From: Ruminococcus sp.
GTDB lineage: Bacteria > Bacillota > Clostridia > Oscillospirales > Ruminococcaceae
DNA length: 46,370 nt
Reading direction: 5' to 3'
Assembly (NCBI GenBank): GCA_017525915.1
Contig: JAFXSC010000005.1
Span: 1-46,370 of the forward strand
The notes beneath the pieces were generated by a model. It had not been told where the DNA came from. It was given only the letters and a program-made list of their open reading frames with translations, and searched no databases. Made by a program: the position numbers and the translations under genes. Of the stretch, positions 26,492 through 34,319 are shown piece by piece. Position 1 is the stretch's first letter. Each line of letters starts with the position of its first letter.

Positions 26492-26520
26492 TTGACAAGT
26501 TCCGGAAGTTAGTGTATAAT
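26492..26520 (+). promoter_or_regulatory. Promoter of rplM-rpsI
   Basis: TTGACA (26492-26497), a 17-bp spacer and TATAAT (26515-26520): exact consensus, as expected for ribosomal protein genes. Confidence 0.92.
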
Positions 26521-26532
26521 ATGTCTTGCACT

Positions 26533-26560
26533 GTCGGGAATTCGGAATTTTTCCCCCGAC
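26533..26560 (+). promoter_or_regulatory. L13-leader-like hairpin
   Basis: GTCGGG pairs with CCCGAC around AATTCGGAATT, in the rplM leader about 30 bases before the ATG. Low-GC Firmicutes have a known L13 leader RNA in this place that lets the protein repress its own operon. Identity is by position and shape only. Confidence 0.5.
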
Positions 26561-26587
26561 GAAAATAAATTTACGGAGGAACAAAAT

Positions 26588-27016
26588 ATGTCTACTACAC
26601 TGGCAAAACCTGCTGAAGTAACACGCACATGGTACATCCTCGACGCAGAGGGCAAGCCCCTCGGCCGTGTTGCAGCTAAGGCAGCTCATATTCTCAGAGG
26701 CAAGCATAAGCCTACCTACACACCCAATGTTGACTGCGGCGACCACGTTATCGTTATCAACTGCGATAAGGCTGTCCTCACAGGCAGAAAGCTCGAGCAG
26801 AAGAAGTATTACTGGCACACTGGCTGGATCGGCGGTCTCAAGTCCATTTCCTACAAGGATATGATGGCTCAGCAGTCCGACAGAGCTATGATGATCGCTG
26901 TAAACGGTATGCTCCCCAACAACAGCCTCGGCAGAGCTCAGCTCAAGAGACTCAGAACTTACAAGGATGCTAACCACAATCAGGCTGCTCAGAAGCCTGT
27001 TGCTTACGAGCTTTAA
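26588..27016 (+). CDS. rplM: 50S ribosomal protein L13
   Basis: The 142-aa protein is an early-assembling 50S subunit protein that binds 23S rRNA. The N-terminal [16 protein letters not shown] and internal [14 protein letters not shown] are family signatures, followed by [20 protein letters not shown]. Length is normal. ATG 26588 follows ACGGAGG. rpsI follows 17 bases later with a strong AGGAGG site, the usual two-gene operon. Confidence 0.98.
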   Translation: MSTTLAKPAEVTRTWYILDAEGKPLGRVAAKAAHILRGKHKPTYTPNVDCGDHVIVINCDKAVLTGRKLEQKKYYWHTGWIGGLKSISYKDMMAQQSDRAMMIAVNGMLPNNSLGRAQLKRLRTYKDANHNQAAQKPVAYEL

Positions 27017-27033
27017 TTCAGGAGGTGCTTCAA

Positions 27034-27435
27034 ATGTACGAATCTAAGGTTAAATATTACTACGGAACAGGCAGAAGAAAGCACTCCGTAGCAAGAGTTA
27101 GAATTTATCCCGGCTCCGGTAATGTTACTATCAACGGCAGAGGTATCGATGATTATTTCGGTCTCGAGACCCTCAAGCTCATCGTTCGTCAGCCCCTCGC
27201 TCTCACTGAGAACCTTGATAAGTTCGACGTTGTCTGCACTGTTGCTGGCGGCGGCGTTACAGGTCAGGCTGGCGCTATCAGACACGGTCTTTCACGCGCT
27301 CTCCTCGAGTTCGATGCAGATCTCCGCTCCACTCTCAAGAAGGCTGGCTTCCTCACAAGAGACCCCAGAATGAAGGAGAGAAAGAAGTACGGTCTCAAGG
27401 CCGCTCGTCGTGCTCCGCAGTTCTCAAAGAGATAA
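27034..27435 (+). CDS. rpsI: 30S ribosomal protein S9
   Basis: The 133-aa 30S protein has a basic C-terminal tail that reaches the P-site tRNA. Motifs: [44 protein letters not shown] and the terminal [15 protein letters not shown] 27034 lies 8 bases after AGGAGG; a GTG at 27025 overlaps that site and is not used. The end of the gene is the att site of the adjacent mobile elements: the repeat begins at codon TCA just before AAG AGA TAA, and copies of these codons plus terminator recur at 38726 and 43305. Confidence 0.98.
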   Translation: MYESKVKYYYGTGRRKHSVARVRIYPGSGNVTINGRGIDDYFGLETLKLIVRQPLALTENLDKFDVVCTVAGGGVTGQAGAIRHGLSRALLEFDADLRSTLKKAGFLTRDPRMKERKKYGLKAARRAPQFSKR

Positions 27436-27495
27436 TTTTATCCCTATTGGGACTATACGAAAAATCGCCTCGCAGGGCTATCCTGCGAGGTTTTT
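27425..27495 (+). repeat. att1: rpsI 3' end attachment site, left end of element A
   Basis: The repeat starts at CAAAGAGATAA (last codons and stop of rpsI), continues through ATAATTTTATCCC and GGGACTATACGAAAAATCGC, and ends with the terminator hairpin. att3 differs at 3 positions inside about 71 bases, and att2 lacks two bases (AG) of CAAAGAGATAA. Integration therefore preserves the gene end and terminator. The host gene sits to the left; the element's integrase and arm sites sit just right. Confidence 0.9.
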
Positions 27496-27496
27496 C
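27470..27496 (+). terminator. rpsI terminator (within att1)
   Basis: CCTCGCAGG pairs with CCTGCGAGG around GCTAT, followed by TTTTTC. The same terminator is duplicated inside att2 and att3. Confidence 0.92.
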
Positions 27497-27537
27497 TTAT
27501 GTCAAGTGAAGTGGTAAGAATCAGTAAAAATTTGATT

Positions 27538-27610
27538 GTAGCACTCACGTAACACTCACATAGCACTCATTTTTGAAGCCTGTTTTTTGTGAGTGCTACA
27601 TGAGTGCTAC
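27538..27610. promoter_or_regulatory. Arm-type integrase binding sites, element A left end
   Basis: Three direct 11-mers lie head to tail: GTAGCACTCAC (27538), GTAACACTCAC (27549) and ATAGCACTCAT (27560). Two inverted copies follow: GTGAGTGCTAC (27589) and ATGAGTGCTAC (27600). The exact 11-bp pitch puts them on one face of the helix, as expected for arm-binding sites of a tyrosine integrase. Confidence 0.75.
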
Positions 27611-27664
27611 CACATTTCAGAAATGGCTAAAAATAAGGAGGCGTCATCTGACATCTCCTTATTT

Positions 27665-27760
27665 TTATATCTTGTTAATAGCCTCGATTAGCTCTTGTAT
27701 ATCAAGGTGTGTGTAAACGTTCTCGGCTATTGTCTTGCCTGTGTGTCCGAGGACTCGGGC
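27665..27760 (-). pseudogene. Integrase C-terminal fragment
   Basis: The last 31 codons of a tyrosine integrase (ARVLGHTGKTIAENVYTHLD... to stop) differ from residues 323-353 of the intact integrase at 28519-29580 by one residue. Upstream the frame breaks off at 27760. It includes the final catalytic H and Y but no more. A terminator-like AATAAGGAG/CTCCTTATT hairpin lies beyond its stop, and a related sequence follows the intact copy. It is probably the remnant of an earlier copy at the same site. Confidence 0.85.
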
Positions 27761-27849
27761 AAAAATGCACATAATGTTCTACCTTGCACCTGCCTATCGG
27801 TAGGTGCAAGGTTCTGTCAATTAGTCTGGATATGAGCGAAATAGCTGAT

Positions 27850-28230
27850 TCACCACTCAGGTTCTTCGGGTTCCTTTTTGTAATCAGGCGATCTTCCAAG
27901 GTTTTTTACCTTTGTCGGATACGAGAGCTTATAATCTTGTTCAATCGGGCAATAAACATCTGGACGATGTCCTCTGTAGCCCTTTTGATACACTGCAACT
28001 CTTGCATCGAACTGCACGATATCACCTTCGCGGAGATTAGCAGCTTGAAATCCTTTTGTCAGATTGAACCAAAGATGATCGGTGACAATCCTTCCACTGG
28101 AATCCTGCACATCTTTTAGAAGCACTGTTTCTTCAGGCTCTTTGTAGCCGTTTTTTAAGCCGATTCTGATAAAAATGCCACTGAATGTATGTCTGGTTTC
28201 GTTGCCAATCTCTTTCAGTTTTCTTCTCAT
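27850..28230 (-). CDS. Hypothetical OB-fold-like protein
   Basis: The 126-aa basic protein is of a family I do not recognise. The pattern is strand-rich: HTFSGIFIRIGLKNG, ETVLLKDVQDSSG, HLWFNLTKGFQ, LREGDIVQFDARVAVYQKG. The LREGDIVQFDARV segment resembles the barrel-closing strands of OB folds, and the C-terminus is proline- and charge-rich. AGGAG precedes ATG 28230. It lies between an integrase fragment and the intact integrase, so it may have arrived with a second insertion. Nucleic-acid binding is only a guess. Confidence 0.6.
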   Translation of the reverse strand: MRRKLKEIGNETRHTFSGIFIRIGLKNGYKEPEETVLLKDVQDSSGRIVTDHLWFNLTKGFQAANLREGDIVQFDARVAVYQKGYRGHRPDVYCPIEQDYKLSYPTKVKNLGRSPDYKKEPEEPEW

Positions 28231-28342
28231 AAAAAATTCTCCTTTATGTTAATTTCAGGCGATCATGTATACAGCAGTGTAAAAACATCCAAATAATCTG
28301 ATGCTTGATAGCAGATGATTCAAGGTACAAATTTGTCCTGAA

Positions 28343-28501
28343 TCAGGAGCCGTCGCTATAATCTTCCAAGGATCTACCCACTATGATCTCGTAGATCACA
28401 GCGGTGTCCGCATCTTCAAACAAGTCCGGCTCTTCCAACAAAATATCACGGGTCAGCTTATTCGCAACAAGGACTTTATCGACAGACTGAGAAGATGCCA
28501 G
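28343..28501 (-). pseudogene. Possible gene fragment beside the integrase
   Basis: A minus-strand frame of about 52 codons, acidic toward its end (LLEEPDLFEDADTAVIYEII), reads to a stop at 28343 and has no ATG/GTG/TTG start. It looks like the tail of a lost gene. The remainder of 28231-28518 shows nothing else I can support. Confidence 0.3.
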
Positions 28502-28518
28502 ATGACATTGCCTTATAA

Positions 28519-29580
28519 TTATATCTTGTTGATCGCCTCGATCAGCTCCTGAATATCAAGGTGCGTATAGACGTTCTCAGCGATCGTTTTGCCAGTGTGT
28601 CCGAGGATTCGGGCAATCTTGGCGGGGTAAATCTCAGCCTCATGAAGCATTGTGGAACAGGTGTGACGTGTCTCGTGGATGTCACGCTTGCCGAACTCCA
28701 GTGTCTCCATAAGCGGTGCCCAGTATGTATCTTTGTAGGCAGTATAGCCCCTGTCCTCGGAAAAGTCTCTGCCGTCCATTGATACGAGGTACTCACCATC
28801 TGGTTTGCTGTAGAAGTGCTGCCAGTAGGAGAGCGTTTTGTCGGCTATGGGAACTTTACGAATGCCGTTGTCTGTTTTTGCTGCGACCACATCAATATAC
28901 TGCTCATCAAGGTGGCAGTCGCACTTTTTGAGGTTTAGGAACTCGCCAATGCGCATTCCGGAGTAAATCAACATGAGGACGGTCTGAGCAACATCCGTGT
29001 TGTCAAGCGCCCTGATCTTTTCGATTTGATCGGAGGTAAAGGCTGTCCTGTTGCGCTTGTTAGGATTCTTATCCTTGAACTTCTCGACGTTGATCGCCTC
29101 GGAATAGTCTCTGTCTGTGAGCTTTCGAGGAACAGCGTATCCGTAGAGCTGCGAAAACAGCGATTTGATCTTTTTCAGCGTTGGGTAGTTGCAGTCAGCT
29201 GTATCAATGACGTATTGCAGATCGTCAATGCCGATGTCCTTGAACTTCTTGCCGTAAAGGAAGCTGCAACGCTTATATGCTGCTTTGATACCATTTACGT
29301 TTGATTCGCTGATTGTCGTGAACTTCTGCAAGCTCCATTTTTCATAAACTTCGCTGAACGTGGCTTTACCGCCTGTGATGTCATATGGGTTCTCATTGTA
29401 GTTTTCCAAGGCTACAGTTGCTTTATCATACGTTGCATAATATCCGAGAGATTTACGGATTTGCTTACCCTGATCGTCCCATCCGAGCGTGATAATCACC
29501 TGATAGGGATTTCTTCGCTTTCTTCCGGAAACTTTAGTGATTGAACCTGTCCCGTTAGCTCTTTTTAGCGGTTTTGCCAT
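28519..29580 (-). CDS. Tyrosine-type site-specific integrase of element A
   Basis: The 353-aa recombinase is expected to insert element A at rpsI. Order: an N-terminal AP2-like arm-binding region (about 1-60), a SAM-like core-binding domain (about 72-160), and a catalytic domain with R210 (SGMRIGEF), K235, H302/R305 (HETRH), H328 (LGHTG) and Y338. ATG 29580 has AAAGGAGGG upstream; the start overlaps the preceding gene. Its C-terminus faces att1, as usual for integrases next to their att site. Homologous fragments occur at 27665 and 42833. Confidence 0.93.
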   Translation of the reverse strand: MAKPLKRANGTGSITKVSGRKRRNPYQVIITLGWDDQGKQIRKSLGYYATYDKATVALENYNENPYDITGGKATFSEVYEKWSLQKFTTISESNVNGIKAAYKRCSFLYGKKFKDIGIDDLQYVIDTADCNYPTLKKIKSLFSQLYGYAVPRKLTDRDYSEAINVEKFKDKNPNKRNRTAFTSDQIEKIRALDNTDVAQTVLMLIYSGMRIGEFLNLKKCDCHLDEQYIDVVAAKTDNGIRKVPIADKTLSYWQHFYSKPDGEYLVSMDGRDFSEDRGYTAYKDTYWAPLMETLEFGKRDIHETRHTCSTMLHEAEIYPAKIARILGHTGKTIAENVYTHLDIQELIEAINKI

Positions 29581-30526
29581 TTTTGGGTGCCCTCCTTTTG
29601 TATTCACGCACATCATCTTCGTAATGTTTAAGCCATTTAACAAAATCCTCTTCGTTTTTTATAGTCGGATCATAATCTGTTGGCTTATTGCAATTTGAAG
29701 TACCGAATTTTACTATATCCATGTAGTAGTCATAATCTGACATGAATTTCTCTCTTTTTTTATCTCCTTCTTCGTTTTGAAATCGGTTATTTGAATTAAG
29801 TTTTGCTATAATACTTTTTCTGAGTTTGTTTACAGGAGAGTTTCGATACTCTTCAGCGTAGATTTCATTCAGCTTTTGGCAATCTATGCAAAAGTCTCTA
29901 TTTTTAGCTGAAGTTCTGAAAAAGCAGTGGCATTTTTTGCATTGTTTAATTTTATATCTTGTCCTTTCATTGAATAGAAATTCCCATAAATCCAATAAAA
30001 ATAGATTTGTATAACCATATACTTTTATTATTTGATAGGGTTGTTCTTTAATTATTGTATAGTCAACTATTTCACTTGGTTTTATTTCCTTTGATGGTAT
30101 TTCATCGTATTCCATGAATGGTTGCCCACTGAAGTAATAGTGTGCCAAATATCTATATTTTTTGTAAAAATCCAAGAGTTCGTCCTGCGTTTTTATATTC
30201 TTATTTAGAATAAATTCAACCATATTGTCGTAATGGATTTTCCACGTTCTGTCTTTACGCCCATTCATTACAATGTTAGATAATTGCTTAAAATCTTCGT
30301 CACCGATAATTGCGTTGGATATGGCTTTTTCAAAATTCTTTTTTTCGTCCGGCTTTATCGGATTGATCGAGTTTAACCATATTAACGTAATTCTACCGAA
30401 CTCTATTTTGATACCGTCATTGTCAGCATCAGTAATAATCCATTGACAACCTTTCCCATCAATACTCTTATGAATAATTAGCACGTTATCATTGCTCAGA
30501 AAAGGTCTTGTATCTATGGTTGGCAT
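29555..30526 (-). CDS. Zinc-ribbon protein, DUF6076-like
   Basis: The 323-aa AT-rich gene overlaps the integrase start by 26 bases. The centre has a treble-clef/zinc-ribbon motif, CKKCHCFF...CIDC (about 197-219), typical of a small Zn finger inside a longer protein. The N-terminal part is mixed alpha/beta and the C-terminal part is Lys/Tyr-rich and helical. The arrangement resembles DUF6076-type proteins found next to integrases in Clostridia, which have no known function. A role in integration or its control is inferred from the overlap. Confidence 0.65.
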   Translation of the reverse strand: MPTIDTRPFLSNDNVLIIHKSIDGKGCQWIITDADNDGIKIEFGRITLIWLNSINPIKPDEKKNFEKAISNAIIGDEDFKQLSNIVMNGRKDRTWKIHYDNMVEFILNKNIKTQDELLDFYKKYRYLAHYYFSGQPFMEYDEIPSKEIKPSEIVDYTIIKEQPYQIIKVYGYTNLFLLDLWEFLFNERTRYKIKQCKKCHCFFRTSAKNRDFCIDCQKLNEIYAEEYRNSPVNKLRKSIIAKLNSNNRFQNEEGDKKREKFMSDYDYYMDIVKFGTSNCNKPTDYDPTIKNEEDFVKWLKHYEDDVREYKRRAPKNGKTAKKS

Positions 30527-30621
30527 AATATATCAGCTCCTTCAATTTTGAAAATTATTGTGTTCAAAATAAAATGATAAATTTCATTTATTCTTCGACC
30601 TATATATGCTACAATAAATGC

Positions 30622-30649
30622 GAAATGAAATAATAATTATTATCATTTC
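30622..30649. promoter_or_regulatory. Dyad operator candidate between divergent genes
   Basis: GAAATG...AATAATAATTATTAT...CATTTC is a 28-bp near-perfect inverted repeat between the zinc-ribbon gene (leftward) and the small HTH gene (rightward). The likely binding partner is the HTH protein at 30700. The rest of 30527-30699 is AT-rich, with no clear -35/-10 pair. Confidence 0.5.
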
Positions 30650-30699
30650 CTGTTTCGTATTTTACAACTTTATATACAACTTGTCAAGGAGGGAACGCG

Positions 30700-30891
30700 A
30701 TGAATATGAAAATTCGTACATATGCACAACAAATGGATGTAAAATTGTGGGAAATTGCCGAAAAGCTCGGAATGCAGGATTCCAATTTTTCCAAAAAGCT
30801 CCGTCGAGAGCTGAACGCTGACGAGACAGCGCGTATCATGACTGTTATCGATGAGCTGGCACGTGAGAAAAGAGGTGAAGACAATGGTTGA
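30700..30891 (+). CDS. Small helix-turn-helix regulator
   Basis: The 63-aa protein has KLWEIAEKLGMQDSNFSKKLRREL (about 15-38), a compact XRE-like helix-turn-helix of the type that controls element excision genes. CAAGGAGGG lies well placed before ATG 30700. The end overlaps the next start by 8 bases, suggesting coupling. It is shorter than full XRE repressors, but similar proteins are common next to IME/ICE excisionases. Confidence 0.8.
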   Translation: MNMKIRTYAQQMDVKLWEIAEKLGMQDSNFSKKLRRELNADETARIMTVIDELAREKRGEDNG

Positions 30892-31135
30892 TCTGACTAA
30901 TAAGACTGTAGACGAGCTGTATAATGGTGCTAATGTGCCTGTAACCGTTGCAGCAAAGGTAATGCGTAAAGATCCTATGTTTATCCGCATTGGATTACAG
31001 CGTGGTCTCCTGCCCTTCGGCGTGGCAATAAAAAAGGATGAGCATGGTAAGCAATTTGACTACTACATCTCACCTAAGCTCTTCTATGAGTATACAGGCT
31101 TCCTTTGGGATACCGTTGAAGTTATAGACAAGTAA
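30884..31135 (+). CDS. Putative excisionase
   Basis: The 83-aa protein starts MVDLTNKTVDEL and contains VPVTVAAKVMRKDPMFIRIGLQRGLLPFG (about 20-48), a winged-helix/MerR-like turn seen in small excisionases, followed by YYISPKLFYEYTG. Excisionases bend the att DNA and steer the integrase toward excision. ATG 30884 follows GAGGTG and overlaps the previous gene. The identification rests on the motif and on position in the element. Confidence 0.7.
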   Translation: MVDLTNKTVDELYNGANVPVTVAAKVMRKDPMFIRIGLQRGLLPFGVAIKKDEHGKQFDYYISPKLFYEYTGFLWDTVEVIDK

Positions 31136-31212
31136 ATTAATATGAAGGTACATTGTAACAAAGATGTACCTTCTCTGCCTATTAAGGACGTGGCTGTCCT
31201 TATGAGGCGGGG

Positions 31213-31267
31213 TATCTGTATACACCATTCGTTGCGAGACAGTGCAGTCATGTGGTGTATACAGATA
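31213..31267. repeat. 15-bp inverted repeat, candidate replication origin of the element
   Basis: TATCTGTATACACCA (31213-31227) is exactly complementary to TGGTGTATACAGATA (31253-31267), with a 25-base loop. It ends about 40 bases before the Rep start. HUH initiators nick at such hairpins upstream of their gene. A separate smaller hairpin (AAGGTACA/TGTACCTT) lies at 31143-31172. Confidence 0.6.
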
Positions 31268-31308
31268 CTTGCATAGCTCTTTATGCGCTCAGGGATGGAG
31301 TGATGGAT

Positions 31309-32232
31309 ATGAAAAACAGAATCAGTAAACCATACACATGCAAACTGATCGAAGGTCAAACGAGCGGATACGGTGAGGTGCGCCTATATCCGTGTTGTAA
31401 TCGCTCTTGCAGACGGCAAAGGCGTTATCAGAGATCAATACAGGCGTTGCAAAGTGCATACAATAAGCGCTCTGCTCATACGTGTTATGTTGAAGCCGTT
31501 GAAAACTTTGGCAGTCACGATTATTTCCTTACGATCACGTTTTCACCGGATACTGATGATAAAGATCGCCTTGAATTATTGAAAAGAGTCATTCGCTATC
31601 TGCAACGTCGTTGTAATCAGCATGGTACAACATTGAAATACATCTATAACTGGGGACGTGGTGAGATAGATGAGCAGTTGCACTGTCATATGTTTCTCAA
31701 TAATGTTGTAGACTACGGCGATCTGATTGCCTGCTGTAATACATATAAAAATGTAAACATCGACATCCAATATATTGAGTATCCGCATTATAATACAGAA
31801 GAAGATAATATCAGACATATCGTCTACTATGTGTTTTATAAGCATTGGGACAGCCTTGAGGAAGAGGATAAAAACAATCTTGTACAGAAACGGTATTATG
31901 GGTCTCGCTCCTTGAATAAGATGACTGTCACAGAAAAGGATGACGACGAAATTGACCGTGACATTGTGGACAGTCCGACAAAAATCATGGAGGCGATTGT
32001 CAATGCTTCAGATTATGATGAGATTGATGCTATTGTGCATAAAGTGTTCAACGGCTATCGCTTGGAAGGATTCTATTATGACGAAGGGAACAGTCCTATT
32101 TGTGCTGATACCTTCGGCACGCTTTTTGGCAAGTTAAAGCTTGTAAAAATCGGCAGCAAACTTGATAATCCGTATATTTATCGGAACGGTCATAAGATCA
32201 ACCGCTATACGGGCGAGGTTATTGAGGAGTGA
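31309..32232 (+). CDS. HUH rolling-circle replication initiator
   Basis: The 307-aa protein resembles Rep proteins of plasmids and mobile elements with a G2P/HUH nuclease core. FLTITFSP (motif 1, about 73-80), LHCHMFL (HUH motif, H125 and H127) and YYVFYKHW (motif 3, catalytic Y near 173-177, K178) follow in order. Nicking at an origin would give single-stranded copies of the excised element. ATG 31309 has GGAG 8 bases ahead; ATG 31303 is too close to it. The 15-bp inverted repeat directly upstream fits as its origin. Confidence 0.85.
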   Translation: MKNRISKPYTCKLIEGQTSGYGEVRLYPCCNRSCRRQRRYQRSIQALQSAYNKRSAHTCYVEAVENFGSHDYFLTITFSPDTDDKDRLELLKRVIRYLQRRCNQHGTTLKYIYNWGRGEIDEQLHCHMFLNNVVDYGDLIACCNTYKNVNIDIQYIEYPHYNTEEDNIRHIVYYVFYKHWDSLEEEDKNNLVQKRYYGSRSLNKMTVTEKDDDEIDRDIVDSPTKIMEAIVNASDYDEIDAIVHKVFNGYRLEGFYYDEGNSPICADTFGTLFGKLKLVKIGSKLDNPYIYRNGHKINRYTGEVIEE

Positions 32233-32281
32233 GCGGCATTATCAGAATTACATAAAGGCTGAATTTATATGCGGCAGCGAA

Positions 32282-32328
32282 CTACATCTTACAGATGTAG
32301 CTCCTTAGTACCTTTGGCAGAGCCAAAG
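32282..32328. promoter_or_regulatory. Candidate oriT region
   Basis: Two hairpins, CTACATC/GATGTAG (32282-32300) and CTTTGGC-AGA-GCCAAAG (32312-32328), lie in the 175-base gap before the relaxase gene, where MobV elements carry their transfer origin. The nic site is not identifiable by eye. Confidence 0.45.
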
Positions 32329-32407
32329 ATACAAGTCGCTCTCCGAGGGGGTCTGCCGACAGCACAGCCGTTCCCTCTGCACTCCCTTTGAAAGGAGGTG
32401 AATCAGA

Positions 32408-33868
32408 ATGCCACGATCAATAAGTATGGCAAGAGGTAAAGGAAAAATCAAACATAACAATAGAGTTTTTTTAAGCCCTAACGTTGATAAAAATCGTGTG
32501 AAAGATAACATAATTCTTAAACAAGAAAATTTGTCAGAAGCCTATGAAAAAATCTTCAGGAATGCTCTTGCGGAATATAACAAAAAGCAAAAAAGAGCAG
32601 ACAGAAAAATCGACGATTATTTTGAAAAGCTGTTCGGAAAACATAATGATGATACTATCCTTAAAAATGATAATAAACAACAATCCTTTTATGAGTATGT
32701 CGTAGGTGTAGGTTCAATGCATGATACGGCTCTTGTTGATTCATTTTTAAAGGATGGTACTATTATAAATGCAAATCCGAAAGCAGCAAAAATCGCTGCT
32801 CAATGCCTCAAAGAGTATATGCTCGGAAACAAGGAAATCGGCGTTCAAAGTTTCACTGAAAGGAATCAAAATTTTTATGTTTTTAACGCGGTAATTCACA
32901 TGGACGAAAAGACACCTCACTTGCATTATGATATAATTCCTTTCGCTGACGGATTCAAAAAAGGGATGACAAGGCAGCAGGGATTATCGAAAGCACTGGA
33001 AGTCATGGGATACGGTAATGGCAAGGACGCTATAAAAAACTTTACACAGTCGGAGCGTGGTATTTTTCAAAAGATTTGTAAAGCGCATGGATTTGAAATT
33101 GAGCCTCAGAAAAAAGGCAGAGGATTTACAATTCCAACTAGAATTATGGAGACATATTATCCCATAGTACAGAAGAATGAGCAGCAAATAGTTGAACAAG
33201 AGCGCCAAATAAAAGCAAATATTTCGACTATTTCTGAACAGGAGGTTAAGATCATGGATAATTCAGAAAAAATCGACAAGCAGAATAAAAAGATAGTCGC
33301 AGAGCTCCCACCTCGTCCCGACTATCTAAAACCGCCGAAAGAGCCTGAACTCGGATACATTTTTTCATATGAAGATCAAAAAAAGCGAAAAAAGGAATAC
33401 GCCCAAGAAATGAAAGAATACAAAGCAGAGCTTAGAAAAGTGGAGAAGCACAACAAGGCGGTACCTAACGAACAAGCCGAGTGGGATAATAAATATCTTC
33501 CGATCATAGAGGCAGAAAGGCTAAGTAAAGAAGCGGATGAAAAACTCTCAATTGCCAAAAGTATAGCGAGTAAAAATGCTGAATGTAAAGCAGAGCTCGA
33601 ACGTCAGGAACAGCGAATAAAAGATGAAATCAGCAAAGGTATCAATGAAGGTTTAAGCGCCGACAGACGCGCGATTGAGCTTATGGAACGGCGTACACTT
33701 GCTATACAAACAAGAGCAATCGTTAATAAATCATACCAACAGAAATACAATCGGATTTTCGATCATTTGTATGAAAATGAAAGGAGAGGTCAGCATGACT
33801 ATACACCTCTTGAAGCAGAGCCGAATCGTGATTTTTCCTCAAAGCCGGAACGCAACGAAAGGGAATAA
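32408..33868 (+). CDS. mobV: MobV-family relaxase (Mob/Pre)
   Basis: The 486-aa protein nicks at oriT so the element can be moved by conjugation machinery supplied by another plasmid or ICE. The MOBV signature is AVIHMDEKTPHLHYDIIPF with H164, H171 and H173 as metal ligands; TRQQGLSKALE is the next conserved patch. The C-terminal half (about 250-460) is coiled and Lys/Glu-rich, typical for Mob/Pre. AAAGGAGGTG precedes ATG 32408. No conjugation genes are present, so A is mobilizable rather than self-transmissible. Confidence 0.93.
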   Translation: MPRSISMARGKGKIKHNNRVFLSPNVDKNRVKDNIILKQENLSEAYEKIFRNALAEYNKKQKRADRKIDDYFEKLFGKHNDDTILKNDNKQQSFYEYVVGVGSMHDTALVDSFLKDGTIINANPKAAKIAAQCLKEYMLGNKEIGVQSFTERNQNFYVFNAVIHMDEKTPHLHYDIIPFADGFKKGMTRQQGLSKALEVMGYGNGKDAIKNFTQSERGIFQKICKAHGFEIEPQKKGRGFTIPTRIMETYYPIVQKNEQQIVEQERQIKANISTISEQEVKIMDNSEKIDKQNKKIVAELPPRPDYLKPPKEPELGYIFSYEDQKKRKKEYAQEMKEYKAELRKVEKHNKAVPNEQAEWDNKYLPIIEAERLSKEADEKLSIAKSIASKNAECKAELERQEQRIKDEISKGINEGLSADRRAIELMERRTLAIQTRAIVNKSYQQKYNRIFDHLYENERRGQHDYTPLEAEPNRDFSSKPERNERE

Positions 33869-34115
33869 CCGAATATCGCAAAATGTATATGTTTTTTATA
33901 GTGATATTCCTGCCGATGCTCCTCTTAGAGATATAAACAACTTTATTTCAGCTTTCGAGCATTATGTTGGTTCGGACATATGGGATATATCTGTTGTTTA
34001 CGATTACACAGCAGTATCCCCCGACGGCTCTGAAGGAGCAACAACAATTAAACTGAGCACTAACATCAACCTTAACGACGAATACACCATAGAAGTAGGT
34101 GTTCCACGGTATTAA
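33795..34115 (+). CDS. Hypothetical protein overlapping the relaxase end
   Basis: The 106-aa protein starts 74 bases inside the relaxase gene in another frame. AAAGGAGAGG before ATG 33795 supports the start. The sequence reads MTIHLLKQSRIVIFPQSRN and then alternating strands with DIPADAPLRDINNFISAFEHY. It has no recognised domain. The overlap and the terminator just after it suggest the end of the mobilization operon. Some small proteins at this spot in MobV elements are auxiliary to mobilization, but that is inference. Confidence 0.65.
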   Translation: MTIHLLKQSRIVIFPQSRNATKGNNRISQNVYVFYSDIPADAPLRDINNFISAFEHYVGSDIWDISVVYDYTAVSPDGSEGATTIKLSTNINLNDEYTIEVGVPRY

Positions 34116-34147
34116 AGAAGGACAAAATCATTGTAAACTCATAATAA

Positions 34148-34178
34148 ATGGAGCGACAAAATAGTCGCTCCATTTTTC
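34148..34178 (+). terminator. Terminator of the mobilization operon
   Basis: ATGGAGCGAC pairs with GTCGCTCCAT, followed by TTTTC. Confidence 0.9.
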
Positions 34179-34231
34179 TTGAAAATATTAAGATCAGCTT
34201 TCTTAATATCTGTTTTCTTCTTTTCTATACC

Positions 34232-34260
34232 TTGACTAAAAAGCTTTATTTTGCTATAAT
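34232..34260 (+). promoter_or_regulatory. Promoter of the cargo operon
   Basis: TTGACT (34232-34237), a 17-bp spacer and TATAAT (34255-34260), upstream of the coiled-coil gene and the methyltransferase. Confidence 0.85.
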
Positions 34261-34319
34261 ATAAATAATAGTTTTGTGCAAAAGGCACTCAGCGTATTTA
34301 CCAACTGCTTACCAAGTCT

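Noticed and set aside
27538-27610. CRISPR array at the 11-bp repeats
   Set aside because: Units are 11 bp with no spacers and two are inverted. The layout and position beside att fit integrase arm sites. No cas genes are present.
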